A DNA stretch of 64,000 nt, taken from NCBI GenBank assembly GCA_963675925.2, contig CAXXIB010000004.1, positions 1,364,001-1,428,000 of the forward strand. The letters run 5' to 3'. The first letter of the stretch is position 1. Each line of letters starts with the position of its first letter. The notes below the pieces were generated by a model. The model saw only the letters and a program-made list of their open reading frames with translations. It had not been told where the DNA came from and did no database searches. A program made the position numbers and the translations under genes. Shown in pieces: positions 9,514 through 17,633 of the stretch. The stretch is from CAXXOK01 sp963675925. Its GTDB lineage: Bacteria; Bacillota; Clostridia; Christensenellales; Aristaeellaceae.

Positions 9514-9550
9514 GGGAAGGGAAGCCAATGGCTTTACCTTCCCTTTTTTT
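9514..9550 (+). terminator. Intrinsic terminator of the exporter operon
   Basis: Stem GGGAAGG / CCTTCCC, extended internally by AAGCC / GGCTT around AAT, followed by seven T residues. Confidence 0.85.
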
Positions 9551-9582
9551 CATGTTACGATTCACAAAATAGTTCGTATTAA

Positions 9583-9612
9583 TGCAACCTTTGCCCCCTC
9601 TCAATCATCTGT
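9583..9612 (+). promoter_or_regulatory. Candidate ECF-sigma autoregulatory promoter
   Basis: TGCAACCTTT at 9583-9592 resembles the AAC-containing -35 boxes of ECF sigma factors. Sixteen bases later stands CTGT (9609-9612), a possible -10. Position upstream of the ECF gene suggests self-activation. No ordinary sigma-A promoter was obvious here. Confidence 0.4.
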
Positions 9613-9664
9613 ATTGTGTAAGATCGATTTTACAGTCAACCAAAGCATGACCCGGAGGAACGAT

Positions 9665-10138
9665 ATGACGCAAGAGGAGTTTGCCCGGCGCATCGTGGCG
9701 ATGCAGGATACGCTATACCGCGTATCCACCAGCATTCTGCCACAGCTGTGCGACCGGGAAGACGCGGTACAGGGGGCCATCGAAAAGGCGTGGCGGAAAC
9801 AACGCAAGCTGCGGGACGACCGTGCTATGCAAGCGTGGGTAATCCGCATTCTGATCAACGAATGCTACGGGTTACTGCGCCGCCGCAAATGGGAGACACC
9901 CTCCGATACCCTGCCCGAGCGGGAAACGGCACAGGATGCGCGTCCCGATCTATATCAAGTATTCACCTCTCTTGACGAGAAATATCGTTTTCCGTTGCTA
10001 TTGCATTACGTAGAAGGCTATTCTGTGAAGGAATGCGCCCGGATGCTGAACATGCCGCAGGGAACGCTGAAATCGCGGCTGCATCGGGGGCGGCTACTGC
10101 TGCGGGATATGCCGGAGTTGGAGGAGGTACGCGAATGA
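9665..10138 (+). CDS. ECF-type RNA polymerase sigma factor
   Basis: 157 residues with sigma region 2 (DREDAVQGAIEKAWRKQRKLRDDRAMQAWVIRI in outline: EDAVQGAIEKAW and AWVIRILINECY) and region 4 (DEKYRFPLLLHYVEG, SVKECARMLNMPQGTLKSRLHRGR). It directs polymerase to stress or envelope genes. ATG 9665 is chosen because GGAGGA lies seven bases upstream; the longer open frame begins inside the previous terminator. Its last bases overlap the start of a membrane protein that is likely its anti-sigma factor. The acidic linker between regions is short, as usual. Confidence 0.9.
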   Translation: MTQEEFARRIVAMQDTLYRVSTSILPQLCDREDAVQGAIEKAWRKQRKLRDDRAMQAWVIRILINECYGLLRRRKWETPSDTLPERETAQDARPDLYQVFTSLDEKYRFPLLLHYVEGYSVKECARMLNMPQGTLKSRLHRGRLLLRDMPELEEVRE

Positions 10139-11928
10139 ACCGCAATGATCTTAAGACAATGTACGGAACTACGCCCGAAAGCTTCAAGCATCGCGTGTCC
10201 TTCGCCCTGAAACAAACGGAGGAAAAACCGGTGAAGCATACAATGCGCACGGTACTTATTGCTACGGCGATCGTGGTACTGCTGACAGCCGTGGCTTACG
10301 CGGCATTTTCGTCCCAGGTGGCGGAATTCTTTGGAAAATTCTACGGAAACGATATGAAACAATGGCTGGAACAGGGCGATGTGGCCGTGCCGGAGCAGTC
10401 GCTGGAGTTGAATGGCGTTGTCTTTACCCTGGATGAGGTGGTATACCGAAGCAATGGTTTGTACGGCGTTGGTACCATTGGCGTAAAGGAGGGCAGCAAT
10501 GTCGTTCTCATTACCCAGGACTACACCCCGGATGCGCCTTTTGGCTATGATGTCTATGGTATCGGCGGCGTGCCGGAGGAAGCGCCTGACGGGACACCGA
10601 CGAATGCTGATGTAGCGAGTGAAAAAGGAGCAAAGCTTTTGATGGTTGATACCATCCCTGATCAAATCGGTGTAGACGGCGGACCGCTGCTCAACCCGCC
10701 GACCGTGGGGACTTCGCTCAAGCCGATGCGGGATGGAAGCGTACAGTTCCTCTTTGAGATGTCGGATGCTACCGTCATAGCTGAGGGAGCCGTGTATGCC
10801 ATTAAGCTGTGGTCATCTGTAACCGAAGTGACACCGGATGGACAGATGGATCATGAAAACCGACAGGCAGAGTACTGGACGGTGGACATTCGCCCGGAAC
10901 CGATGGGTGAGCAAACGCAGGAACCCGCGGCAAAACCCGCAGTCATCACACAAAACATTGGCGCTATACAGATCACCGTGCCCGGTGAATACGACAAAAA
11001 CGGCACACTTCCCATATACGCGGCTACTGTCCGTGATTTTGGCGCAAATCTTGACCCTGCTTTGTTCAATATCTCCGGTGTAGCCAAGACCGAAAATGGT
11101 CTGGTGATCTACAATGACGAAGCACAGCTTTCGTGGTCGCCGGAAACGCTGTTTTACAACGAGTACCAAGGTACATACAATGGTAACTACAGAAATCCGG
11201 AATCCGAACCATGGGTTTTCCCAAAGCCTACGCTCAGCCAGGCTGCTGCTGATTTGGCAGCGTCTGTATATTCCGGTTTGCGGGAACACTGGGAAGGGAT
11301 TACGCTAACAAAAACCGAACTCGCCGGTATCACACTGGATGAGTCCAAGGCGGAAGTGGACGCGCTGCTCAAAGCGCTGAACGTGGAAGGCTATACCTGC
11401 GACTTTGCCCTGGATATGGACGTTGAACGCATTCAGAGTATGGGTGCGATACAGAACCAGTTCATTGAGGAGAATCAATTTAATTCTCCGATACTGGATT
11501 ACTTGCTGGCTGCGCAGGAAAACGAAGGATATTATCTGCATTACGGAAACGGCGTGAGATCGGAACGCTATGGCTTTGATGTGTACGCCTATGTGACGGA
11601 AAATGGTATTGTAGACATGCATCTGCGTGATTGGTACATTCGGGGCGATGTATATGCAACACCGGATACCCTGGTTTCGCCGGAAGCGATCATGGAACGG
11701 CTGCCGGTAGAAATCGCGAATTCGCGTTTTTCCGATATGATGGTTGACCATATCATCAGCATGGAACTTGCCTACGCGCCGGCCCGCGTCGCTAGCGCAC
11801 CAGACGGTATGGTGTTTACGCCCGCGTGGTATGTAATCTATCAGGATGTCCGCGGTGTAAAGAGCGGGTATGATAGCTACGCCATCTTTAATGCCGTGGA
11901 TGGGACATTGATTGCATCCCAGTTTTAG
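10135..11928 (+). CDS. Probable membrane anti-sigma factor with large extracytoplasmic domain
   Basis: 597 residues. A short N-terminal cytoplasmic segment of about 38 residues (MNRNDLKTMYGTTPESFKHR) is followed by one transmembrane helix (TVLIATAIVVLLTAVAYAAF, about residues 42-61). Some 530 extracytoplasmic residues come next, rich in beta-type sequence. The architecture and the ATGA overlap with the ECF gene match DUF4179-type anti-sigma factors. The N-terminal segment would hold the sigma factor and the outer part would sense. The C-terminal 100 residues (VSPEAIMERLPVEIANSRF to the end) resemble a separate PepSY/YycI-like fold, but I cannot name it. No protease site was identified. Confidence 0.7.
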   Translation: MNRNDLKTMYGTTPESFKHRVSFALKQTEEKPVKHTMRTVLIATAIVVLLTAVAYAAFSSQVAEFFGKFYGNDMKQWLEQGDVAVPEQSLELNGVVFTLDEVVYRSNGLYGVGTIGVKEGSNVVLITQDYTPDAPFGYDVYGIGGVPEEAPDGTPTNADVASEKGAKLLMVDTIPDQIGVDGGPLLNPPTVGTSLKPMRDGSVQFLFEMSDATVIAEGAVYAIKLWSSVTEVTPDGQMDHENRQAEYWTVDIRPEPMGEQTQEPAAKPAVITQNIGAIQITVPGEYDKNGTLPIYAATVRDFGANLDPALFNISGVAKTENGLVIYNDEAQLSWSPETLFYNEYQGTYNGNYRNPESEPWVFPKPTLSQAAADLAASVYSGLREHWEGITLTKTELAGITLDESKAEVDALLKALNVEGYTCDFALDMDVERIQSMGAIQNQFIEENQFNSPILDYLLAAQENEGYYLHYGNGVRSERYGFDVYAYVTENGIVDMHLRDWYIRGDVYATPDTLVSPEAIMERLPVEIANSRFSDMMVDHIISMELAYAPARVASAPDGMVFTPAWYVIYQDVRGVKSGYDSYAIFNAVDGTLIASQF

Positions 11929-11956
11929 TAAGTACTAAGGAGTGGCAAACGAAAAG

Positions 11957-11986
11957 GGCGTGCTTCCATTGCGGAAGCACGCCTTT
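11957..11986. terminator. Terminator between convergent operons
   Basis: Stem GGCGTGCTTCC (11957-11967) / GGAAGCACGCC (11973-11983), flanked by AAAA on the left and TTT on the right. It can serve both the sigma/anti-sigma operon (+) and the lipoprotein gene (-). Confidence 0.8.
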
Positions 11987-12081
11987 GCTTTAGGTGGTGA
12001 TTGTAAAACGCAGAGTTTGCGGTATGATCGCAGCGAGTCGGTTTTCCTCAATGAGGATAATAGAAGCCGGCGATACCACCG

Positions 12082-13056
12082 TTACGGGGCGGCCTGCCAG
12101 CGCAGCGGAGTTGTTTGCCTGATGAGAATGCCGTTTTCCTGTGGTGCGAAGGATTCGATTGTCTCGTCATTCCTGCCATATACCGCGCGGGAGACGATGG
12201 CTTGTTCGTCGCCATCGCGCTGGTGTGTTTCAACAATGATATACTCTGCCATCAGCTCCGGTACAATCTGCTCTGGCATGGTGTCCGGCGTATAGGCTTG
12301 GCGCGACAGGAGCTGGTTTTCTTGATCCATCTGCAATACCACAACGGCTTCCGGTTTGAACATAACATGGATGGATACCGTAACGGATGAACTGCTTGTT
12401 ACAGCTTGACCATCCTGTGTAACTGCCGAAGATGCATCCATGGTTTGGGAGTAGGCTGTCCCTTCGCTGTATGCCTCGGTACTGAAGCTAAAGCCACTGT
12501 CAGAAACGGTATAGATGCTGCCGTCTGCGCTTTGATATACGGGGTTGTAATAATATGTATGGACGATATCGGATGCAATAACATACACCGTACCGGTCAG
12601 TGTGACGCTGGTTTCGTTATCGCTGGTATGGATGGCGGTATGCGCATCGCTGATGGCGGGATCTGCGATGGTGGTGGTGTAGCTGTTGTTTGGCTGCTCC
12701 TGCTGTACGAATGCCGAGAAAAACGCGATACCGTCTACCGGAAACTGGTAGTCGACGATCTCGAATGGTTCACCGGTCTCTTCGCTGGTCAGGGATTTGG
12801 TCGTTGCAACAGCGTATAGCTTATCCTGGTAGGACGACACATCACCGTCAATCATCGTGCCGGAGTCGAGTGCAGCGATGTTGTCGCTTATATATCGTTC
12901 CATAGCAAAAGTATCCAGGGGTTCCATGGTCAGGAAGACGCCGACCAGCTTGTCGTCTTCCAGACTGCCGTCTGCACCAGGCTGGGCTAATTGACAACTG
13001 GTCAAAGCCGGAATTAGCAGAATACACATCAGTAAAGCAAGCAGTTTAGGTTTCAT
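12082..13056 (-). CDS. Putative lipoprotein of unknown function
   Basis: 324 residues. The signal peptide ends in a lipobox-like IPALTSC, so the protein is probably lipid-anchored outside the membrane. The remainder begins DKLVGVFLTMEPLDTF and contains repeated beta-type segments (VTLTGTVYVIA, SVTVSIHVMF). No known domain is recognised. Start 13056 (MKPKLL) has GGAGG six bases upstream; the longer frame lacks that. It overlaps the end of the XRE regulator gene and is the last gene of a DUF2975-XRE-lipoprotein operon, so it may be part of the same regulatory or envelope response. Confidence 0.7.
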   Translation of the reverse strand: MKPKLLALLMCILLIPALTSCQLAQPGADGSLEDDKLVGVFLTMEPLDTFAMERYISDNIAALDSGTMIDGDVSSYQDKLYAVATTKSLTSEETGEPFEIVDYQFPVDGIAFFSAFVQQEQPNNSYTTTIADPAISDAHTAIHTSDNETSVTLTGTVYVIASDIVHTYYYNPVYQSADGSIYTVSDSGFSFSTEAYSEGTAYSQTMDASSAVTQDGQAVTSSSSVTVSIHVMFKPEAVVVLQMDQENQLLSRQAYTPDTMPEQIVPELMAEYIIVETHQRDGDEQAIVSRAVYGRNDETIESFAPQENGILIRQTTPLRWQAAP

Positions 13057-13273
13057 CGTCATCCTCCAAAACACCGTCGAATTTTAGTATATCGCCCACA
13101 TCACATTGGAGATGCCAGCAGATTTTATTAATCGTTCCAAAACGAACCCCTTTGGCCTTGCCGCTGCGAAGGATGGAAAGGTTCGCTTCGGTAATCCCGA
13201 TCAGCGCGCACAACTCCTTGGAAGTCATCCGCCTGTCTTTCAGTATTGGATCCAGGTACACTCGAATGGCCAT
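13046..13273 (-). CDS. XRE-family (YozG-like) transcriptional regulator
   Basis: 75 residues, essentially one Cro/C1-type helix-turn-helix: MTSKELCALIGITEANLS and GKAKGVRFGTINKICWHLQCDVGDIL. The closing LQCDVGDIL segment is typical of YozG-like regulators that pair with DUF2975 membrane proteins. It starts nine bases after the DUF2975 stop and overlaps the lipoprotein start by 11 bases. The palindrome at 14263-14283 upstream of the operon is a plausible target, implying autoregulation. Confidence 0.85.
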   Translation of the reverse strand: MAIRVYLDPILKDRRMTSKELCALIGITEANLSILRSGKAKGVRFGTINKICWHLQCDVGDILKFDGVLEDDDET

Positions 13274-13282
13274 GGAACACCT

Positions 13283-14251
13283 CTAGATAAATTGCTCGTT
13301 CTCTTCTTTCAGCTGTTTACTTTCCATCAATATCCGGGTCAGCAACAATGTGACAAGTACGAACAGTAAGGATACAACGGGGATTTGAACCGTTTGGTTT
13401 ACAACCATGAGAGACTTGCTAAACAGCGTTTGCAGCAGGTTGAACAAAATGTTGGTGAGGACTGTCACCGCCAGCGCGATAGCACACAGGCGAGATAAGC
13501 GCTGCGCTGCCTGTACGGATTCTGTAGAGTAGCGCTGGGTTTGCAGTGCGGCCAGCAGGCGCAGTGCGGCAAAAACAATGGCAGTGCTTAGGATATGGGG
13601 TAGAGCGTTGACTAGGTACTGCAATCCCAGGAACACATAGCTTAGCCCCAGCAGTTGTTCATTTCCCATGTTTCCGGCCTGCAACGAGGCGATGGACGAA
13701 ACCAAGCTATGCAGGCTTACACCAAACGCCATGATGATGAACCCCGCACTGATCACGCCAAGCATCACTGCGATATAGTGCTCCAGCTTTTGAAGCGTTC
13801 CGGCATAAAACAGCCGCAGTACCCGTAGCATGATGTACCCAATGAGAAGGGAGTATAGCAGGCTGCCGAGGATGGCTTTACCGATGGCTAAACTGGCAGA
13901 CGACCCGGGCAAATTTAGCAGGTTGCTGGGGTTGATCATCTGATAGAGCACATAAAACAGCGCTGCGCTCAGAAAAACCAACAGGCTGTCCTCTGCCTGC
14001 AATGTACGCTTTTGGCGAATACGAAGCAGCACGCCGATCGGCAAAACACTAACCAGAGCATACAGCGCGATCGCCAGTGCGTTCCCAAATCCGCTCGACA
14101 ATGAGAGCGCGCGCAGCCCTGCCCCGATTTGCTGAAACGGGAACGCCATCATCACCGGAAGGGAACTCTCCACCGAAATCTTGAGAAAGACCAACAGAAC
14201 ACAAATGGCAGCTTCAGCAATTAGAAATCCAAGAAACACTTTACGCTTCAT
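13283..14251 (-). CDS. DUF2975 family membrane protein
   Basis: 322 residues with about eight hydrophobic helices, beginning MKRKVFLGFLIAEAAICVLLVFL. The C-terminal half, including QTVQIPVVSLLFVLVTLLLTRIL and a final charged tail, matches DUF2975 proteins, which are nearly always encoded next to a small XRE regulator, as here. Function is unknown; the pair may form a membrane-linked sensing unit. ATG 14251 is used because GGAGG stands five bases upstream; the open frame to 14320 would run through the promoter. Confidence 0.75.
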   Translation of the reverse strand: MKRKVFLGFLIAEAAICVLLVFLKISVESSLPVMMAFPFQQIGAGLRALSLSSGFGNALAIALYALVSVLPIGVLLRIRQKRTLQAEDSLLVFLSAALFYVLYQMINPSNLLNLPGSSASLAIGKAILGSLLYSLLIGYIMLRVLRLFYAGTLQKLEHYIAVMLGVISAGFIIMAFGVSLHSLVSSIASLQAGNMGNEQLLGLSYVFLGLQYLVNALPHILSTAIVFAALRLLAALQTQRYSTESVQAAQRLSRLCAIALAVTVLTNILFNLLQTLFSKSLMVVNQTVQIPVVSLLFVLVTLLLTRILMESKQLKEENEQFI

Positions 14252-14262
14252 AACAACCTCCG

Positions 14263-14283
14263 AATTATTGTTAAACGATAATT
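14263..14283. promoter_or_regulatory. Palindromic operator of the DUF2975-XRE operon
   Basis: AATTATTGTT-A-AACGATAATT is a 10+1+10 inverted repeat with one mismatch. It lies between the -10 box and the ribosome-binding site, where a bound repressor would block transcription. The XRE protein in the same operon is the natural candidate. Confidence 0.6.
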
Positions 14284-14291
14284 CTTGATTG

Positions 14292-14320
14292 AGTGTACCA
14301 CCGCTATCCACCCTTGTCAA
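14292..14320 (-). promoter_or_regulatory. Promoter of the DUF2975-XRE-lipoprotein operon
   Basis: Minus strand TTGACA (14315-14320), 17 bases, then TACACT (14292-14297), with the palindromic operator starting just downstream of the expected transcription start. Confidence 0.75.
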
Positions 14321-14418
14321 TCATGAGTTTCAAAAGAATGCATTTGTGGCGGGGAGGTGAACGGCTATGGAGCCATTGATGCGATGGACTTTATATAACG
14401 CGTACTTCTGTATACAAA

Positions 14419-14453
14419 AACGGCCCTGCATCCAATGAAAATGCAGGGCCGTT
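14419..14453 (-). terminator. Terminator of the superoxide dismutase gene
   Basis: A 13-bp stem AACGGCCCTGCAT / ATGCAGGGCCGTT with a nine-base loop, followed on the minus strand by a T-run. Confidence 0.85.
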
Positions 14454-14475
14454 TGTTGCGATAGGTACCAGTGTT

Positions 14476-15099
14476 TTAGCTGGCGCTTGTGGCTTTGTCG
14501 AAATTCTCTGCGACAGTTTTCCAGGAAACCACGTTAAACAGCGCCTGGATGTAATCGGGGCGGAGGTTTTTGTATTTGAGGTAATACGCGTGTTCCCAAA
14601 CATCAATGCCGAAAATCGGCGTAAGACCGGTACCCTCCATCAGCGGGTTATCCTGGTTGGGGGTCGAGGATACAACAAGCTTGTTGTTCCTGTCTACGGA
14701 CAGCCACGCCCAGCCGGAGCCAAAGCGCCCGGCAGCTGCCTTGCTGATTGCGTCCTTGAAGGTGGCAAAGCTGCCAAAGGATGCGTTCATAGCGCTGGCA
14801 AGCGCGCCGTCCGGTTCACCGCCGCCGCTTGGGCTGAGGGTGGAAAAGTACAAGTTGTGGTTGAAAAACCCACCGCCATTATTGCGGATGGCGGTGCGCA
14901 GGGTTTCGTCGGGGATTTTGTCAAGGGAAGACAGAATTGCGCTGATATCCTGACCGGAAACCCCGGCTTTTTCCGCTGCGTCGTTCAAATTTTTGGTATA
15001 CCCTGCATGGTGCTTGGTGTAATGCGTCTCCATGGTCAGGGCGTCAATATGAGGCTCTAATGCGTTAAATGCATAGGGCAGTTGATACTGTGTAAACAT
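14476..15099 (-). CDS. sodA: Superoxide dismutase, Fe/Mn family
   Basis: 207 residues. It converts superoxide to oxygen and hydrogen peroxide. Metal-ligand regions are all visible: HYTKHHAGY (first His), NHNLYFSTLSP (second His), and DVWEHAYYLKYKN (Asp and third His). The alpha-hairpin N-terminus YQLPYAFNALEPHID is typical. Start 15099 has AAGGAG nine bases upstream; the longer frame begins in the promoter region. A TATACT-like -10 on the minus strand occurs near 15177-15182. In an anaerobe it points to exposure to oxygen, together with the ferritin-like gene at 46.6 kb. Confidence 0.95.
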   Translation of the reverse strand: MFTQYQLPYAFNALEPHIDALTMETHYTKHHAGYTKNLNDAAEKAGVSGQDISAILSSLDKIPDETLRTAIRNNGGGFFNHNLYFSTLSPSGGGEPDGALASAMNASFGSFATFKDAISKAAAGRFGSGWAWLSVDRNNKLVVSSTPNQDNPLMEGTGLTPIFGIDVWEHAYYLKYKNLRPDYIQALFNVVSWKTVAENFDKATSAS

Positions 15100-15294
15100 G
15101 ATAAAACTCCTTATTCGTTTGTCGATGGAAGTAATTGGCGGATAGTTCGCTGCTTTGGCAGCCAATGCTATCTAGTAGTATATCTACCTGAAAAAGAGAG
15201 AGTTGAAACCTGATTTATAGAAATGCTAATCAGCTGGCATAGAGCTGTGCACATAAGAAAGCACCCTGTGAAGGCTGCTTTGCGTTGTAATCAA

Positions 15295-15343
15295 TGAGAG
15301 GGGAATTTTGTTAAAAAATCGCCGCGAATGATATGCAGTCCGC
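15295..15343. repeat. 49-bp direct repeat, copy 1
   Basis: Identical over 49 bases to 15416-15464. It starts TGAGAGGGGAATTTTG and ends ATATGCAGTCCGC. In this copy the terminator stem is shortened because the bases after CCGC differ, leaving only about five pairs. It therefore looks like a partial duplicate of the tRNA terminator next door. The 72 bases between the copies hold a further hairpin (CCGACGAAAAA / TTTTTCGGCG). Confidence 0.9.
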
Positions 15344-15415
15344 AAATAAAAACGACCCCCCGTCCAACCGACGAAAAAAATGTTTTTCGGCGAGAAGGAG
15401 GAGCGACGGAATGAG

Positions 15416-15464
15416 TGAGAGGGGAATTTTGTTAAAAAATCGCCGCGAATGATATGCAGTCCGC
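15416..15464. repeat. 49-bp direct repeat, copy 2 (overlaps tRNA terminator)
   Basis: Second perfect copy of the 49-bp repeat. It contains most of the terminator of the tRNA cluster. The two copies are separated by 72 bases and have the same orientation. Confidence 0.9.
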
Positions 15465-15469
15465 GACGA
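15434..15469 (-). terminator. Terminator of the tRNA Arg-His-Gln cluster
   Basis: On the minus strand, stem TCGTCGCGGA / TTCGCGGCGA (two wobble pairs) around a ten-base loop is followed by TTTTTT. It begins two bases after the CCA end of tRNA-Gln. Confidence 0.8.
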
Positions 15470-15471
15470 CG

Positions 15472-15545
15472 TGGCTGGGGTAGCAGGATTTGAACCTACG
15501 ATGCGGGAGTCAAAGTCCCGTGCCTTACCGCTTGGCGATACCCCA
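15472..15545 (-). tRNA. tRNA-Gln (anticodon TTG)
   Basis: 74 bases including an encoded CCA. The minus-strand sequence starts TGGGGTATCGCCAAGCGG. The anticodon arm is CGGGA-CTTTGAC-TCCCG, giving TTG, and the T arm is GTAGGTTCAAATCCTAC. The acceptor pairs TGGGGTA with TACCCCA. Last gene of a three-tRNA transcript. Confidence 0.95.
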
Positions 15546-15554
15546 ATAAAAAAA

Positions 15555-15632
15555 TGGGGTGGGTAGTGGGATTCGAACCCACGACTTCCAGAACCACAAT
15601 CTGGCGTTCTAACCAACTGAACCATACCCACC
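15555..15632 (-). tRNA. tRNA-His (anticodon GTG)
   Basis: 78 bases counting the extra G at position -1 and the encoded CCA. The anticodon arm is CCAGA-TTGTGGT-TCTGG, and the T arm carries GGGTTCGAATCCC. The acceptor GTGGGTA pairs with TACCCAC, and the -1 G faces discriminator C, as required for HisRS recognition. Confidence 0.95.
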
Positions 15633-15635
15633 ACG

Positions 15636-15712
<77 letters not shown>

Positions 15713-15813
15713 AAGTCACGTTCCCCGGCGTACAGCGGACAAGTGCCGCCGAGAAAAAATTCTATCATAAGGGGGTGAATCTGTCAACAAGTGTAACGAT
15801 CAAATTTACCGTA

Positions 15814-15843
15814 TTGACAAGGAGTGGTAGACAGCTGTATACT
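15814..15843 (+). promoter_or_regulatory. Promoter of the BlaI-M56 operon
   Basis: TTGACA (15814-15819), 18 bases, then TATACT (15838-15843). Palindromic sequences overlap the spacer and -10, as expected for a BlaI-repressed promoter. Confidence 0.75.
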
Positions 15844-15865
15844 ACCGGTAAACAAGTGTCTACCA
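15825..15865. promoter_or_regulatory. BlaI-type operator region
   Basis: A perfect inverted repeat TGGTAGACA (15825-15833) / TGTCTACCA (15857-15865) flanks the -10 box. Inside it, GTAGACAGCTGTATAC (15827-15842) is a near-palindrome of the size and position of BlaI/MecI operators (GTA..ACA..TGT..TAC). Two repressor dimers could bind. Confidence 0.6.
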
Positions 15866-15889
15866 GCCATCGCTGAAAGGAGCATCCCT

Positions 15890-16270
15890 ATGCCGATACA
15901 GCTTACGGACGCGGAATGGAAAATTATAGAGCTTTTGTGGGACGAACATCCGCGTTCCATGCCGGAAATTACCAAAGCATTGGAGCCATCAACCGGATGG
16001 ACGCGCCATACGATCATCACGCTTTTAAAACGCATGGAGCTTAAGGATACCGTCAGTGTGGATGACACGGGCACGGTTAAAATGTATTCCCCAAAAATCA
16101 CCCGGAAGCAGGCAACGACAGAGCAGACGAAAAAATTTCTGTCCCGTGTGTTTTCGGGTAACGCGTCGCTTTTAATATCCAACCTGGTGGATTCGGGTGA
16201 AGCCGACGTGGAAGATATTCAGGCCATCTTAGATATGATAAAGCAAAACGACAGGAAGACCGGTAAATAG
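15890..16270 (+). CDS. BlaI/MecI/CopY family repressor
   Basis: 126 residues. The winged helix is seen in LTDAEWKIIELLWDEHPRSM (split: LTDAEWKIIELLW and HPRSMPEITKAL), GWTRHTIITLLKRMELK and VKMYSPKITRKQ. The C-terminal helices dimerise and in this family are cut when the partner M56 protease is activated. ATG 15890 follows GAAAGGAG; the upstream open frame lies in the operator. The M56 gene begins ten bases after the stop. Target genes other than its own operon cannot be seen. Confidence 0.92.
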   Translation: MPIQLTDAEWKIIELLWDEHPRSMPEITKALEPSTGWTRHTIITLLKRMELKDTVSVDDTGTVKMYSPKITRKQATTEQTKKFLSRVFSGNASLLISNLVDSGEADVEDIQAILDMIKQNDRKTGK

Positions 16271-16280
16271 GAGGAGTAAC

Positions 16281-17504
16281 ATGCGTAGCGCTGTTGTATT
16301 CAACTTTCTGCTTGAGGCAAACCTGATGGCCAGCGCGGCCATTGTGTTGATGATCGCATTCCGCAAATTTCTGCGAAAACCGCTCGGCAACCGGATGATC
16401 TACTTCCTGTGGCTGCTGATTGCCATACGCCTCATCTGCCTGATCGCGCTGAACAATCCATGGATCAATGAATTTCGGCCCGGAATGGTGAACGATCAGG
16501 CGATTCGTCCGATCGCAGGACAAATCAAAGTACGACTGGATGACATTTTCAGTGACCTGAGACAGCTGACCAGAGGAAATACCGATTCCCTCATCTATCA
16601 GGGTGCGAAGAATTTTGTGGATGGGATGTATTTTGGCACCTTGTCCAAACTGTTACTGCGCATCTATCTGTGGGTGGCAGCTACGCTGGTGCTATTCTTT
16701 GTAACGGTCAACGTTCGTTTCCGGCATAAGCTAAAGGCCAACCGCATTGAGCTGATTTCCGGCAAGCTGAAAGAACAGTACCTGGACGTATGTAAAAAGC
16801 GTAAGGTAAAACCTATCCCCGTATGGTTTGTCGATCCGCTTCCAAGCGCTTGCCTGGTCGGGGTAATTCGTCCCTTTATAGCCCTGCCGTTGACGGCCGC
16901 GCCGCAAGAGGCTATCCATGTGCTGACACATGAGCTGTGCCACTATCAGGGTAAGGATCACTGGTTTAGCCTGCTGCGGCTGGTGTGCTGCGTAGTGCAC
17001 TGGTTTAACCCATTGGTGTGGGTGGCGGCGTTTATGAGCCGGACCGACGGCGAGCTGGCGTGCGATAGCCGCGTAGTCAAGGATCTTCCCAAACAGGAAC
17101 GGATGAACTACACCAATACGCTGGTTTTGGCGGCATCCAAGCGGTATGCGCCGGGCGTGGGTGTACTCGCCACCGGCATGACCATGACGGGCCGCAAGCT
17201 GCAAAGCCGCGTGCGCAGTATTTTGCACATCGACCAGACTGTGAAATGGCTGATGGTAACTGCTGCGATCCTGGCTTGCATGCTGCTGGCATCTTCGTTC
17301 TTTACGGCGGAAGGCTATGTAAATGCAGATACCTATCTGTCGGAACTTGATGGAGTTTATGGTATTAGGGCCAGAGTGGATGGCTCGTTCACACATAGGC
17401 CTGCCGGTAATATTTCGCTGCAGGATGCGCTGGATATCGCCATGGATACAATCTCGACACAGTTCAACGATGATGCCACAGACTATGCTGTCAACGTGGA
17501 CTAA
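16281..17504 (+). CDS. BlaR1-like M56 family sensor metallopeptidase, cut short by an in-frame TAA
   Basis: 407 residues to the TAA at 17502-17504. N-terminal helices are followed by a cytoplasmic zinc protease with HELCHY (HExxH form) and a downstream GELACD glutamate, then a last helix near residue 320 and an outer tail. It should sense an outside signal and cleave the BlaI partner. Reading past the TAA in the same frame gives KDNIWFLLINF, then YDIYVDAMDGRVIHTGWGRG to a stop at 17616-17618, which looks like the end of a PepSY-type domain. The TAA probably interrupts the natural protein, removing about 37 residues of the sensor. Confidence 0.85.
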   Translation: MRSAVVFNFLLEANLMASAAIVLMIAFRKFLRKPLGNRMIYFLWLLIAIRLICLIALNNPWINEFRPGMVNDQAIRPIAGQIKVRLDDIFSDLRQLTRGNTDSLIYQGAKNFVDGMYFGTLSKLLLRIYLWVAATLVLFFVTVNVRFRHKLKANRIELISGKLKEQYLDVCKKRKVKPIPVWFVDPLPSACLVGVIRPFIALPLTAAPQEAIHVLTHELCHYQGKDHWFSLLRLVCCVVHWFNPLVWVAAFMSRTDGELACDSRVVKDLPKQERMNYTNTLVLAASKRYAPGVGVLATGMTMTGRKLQSRVRSILHIDQTVKWLMVTAAILACMLLASSFFTAEGYVNADTYLSELDGVYGIRARVDGSFTHRPAGNISLQDALDIAMDTISTQFNDDATDYAVNVD

Positions 17505-17633
17505 AAAGATAATATATGGTTCTTACTAATCAATTTCAGGTCTACAGGCCGCACCTATGACATCTATGTTGATGCAATGGACGGCAGAGTCATACATACC
17601 GGGTGGGGACGCGGCTGACGGAAAGGAAACGCA

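Noticed and set aside
15295..15464. CRISPR array
   Set aside because: Only two repeat copies, 49 bases long, with a 72-base spacer; better explained as a duplicated terminator.
17502..17504. Recoding of TAA as an amino acid
   Set aside because: TAA is used as the ordinary stop elsewhere in the window, and only two such cases exist, both in one operon.
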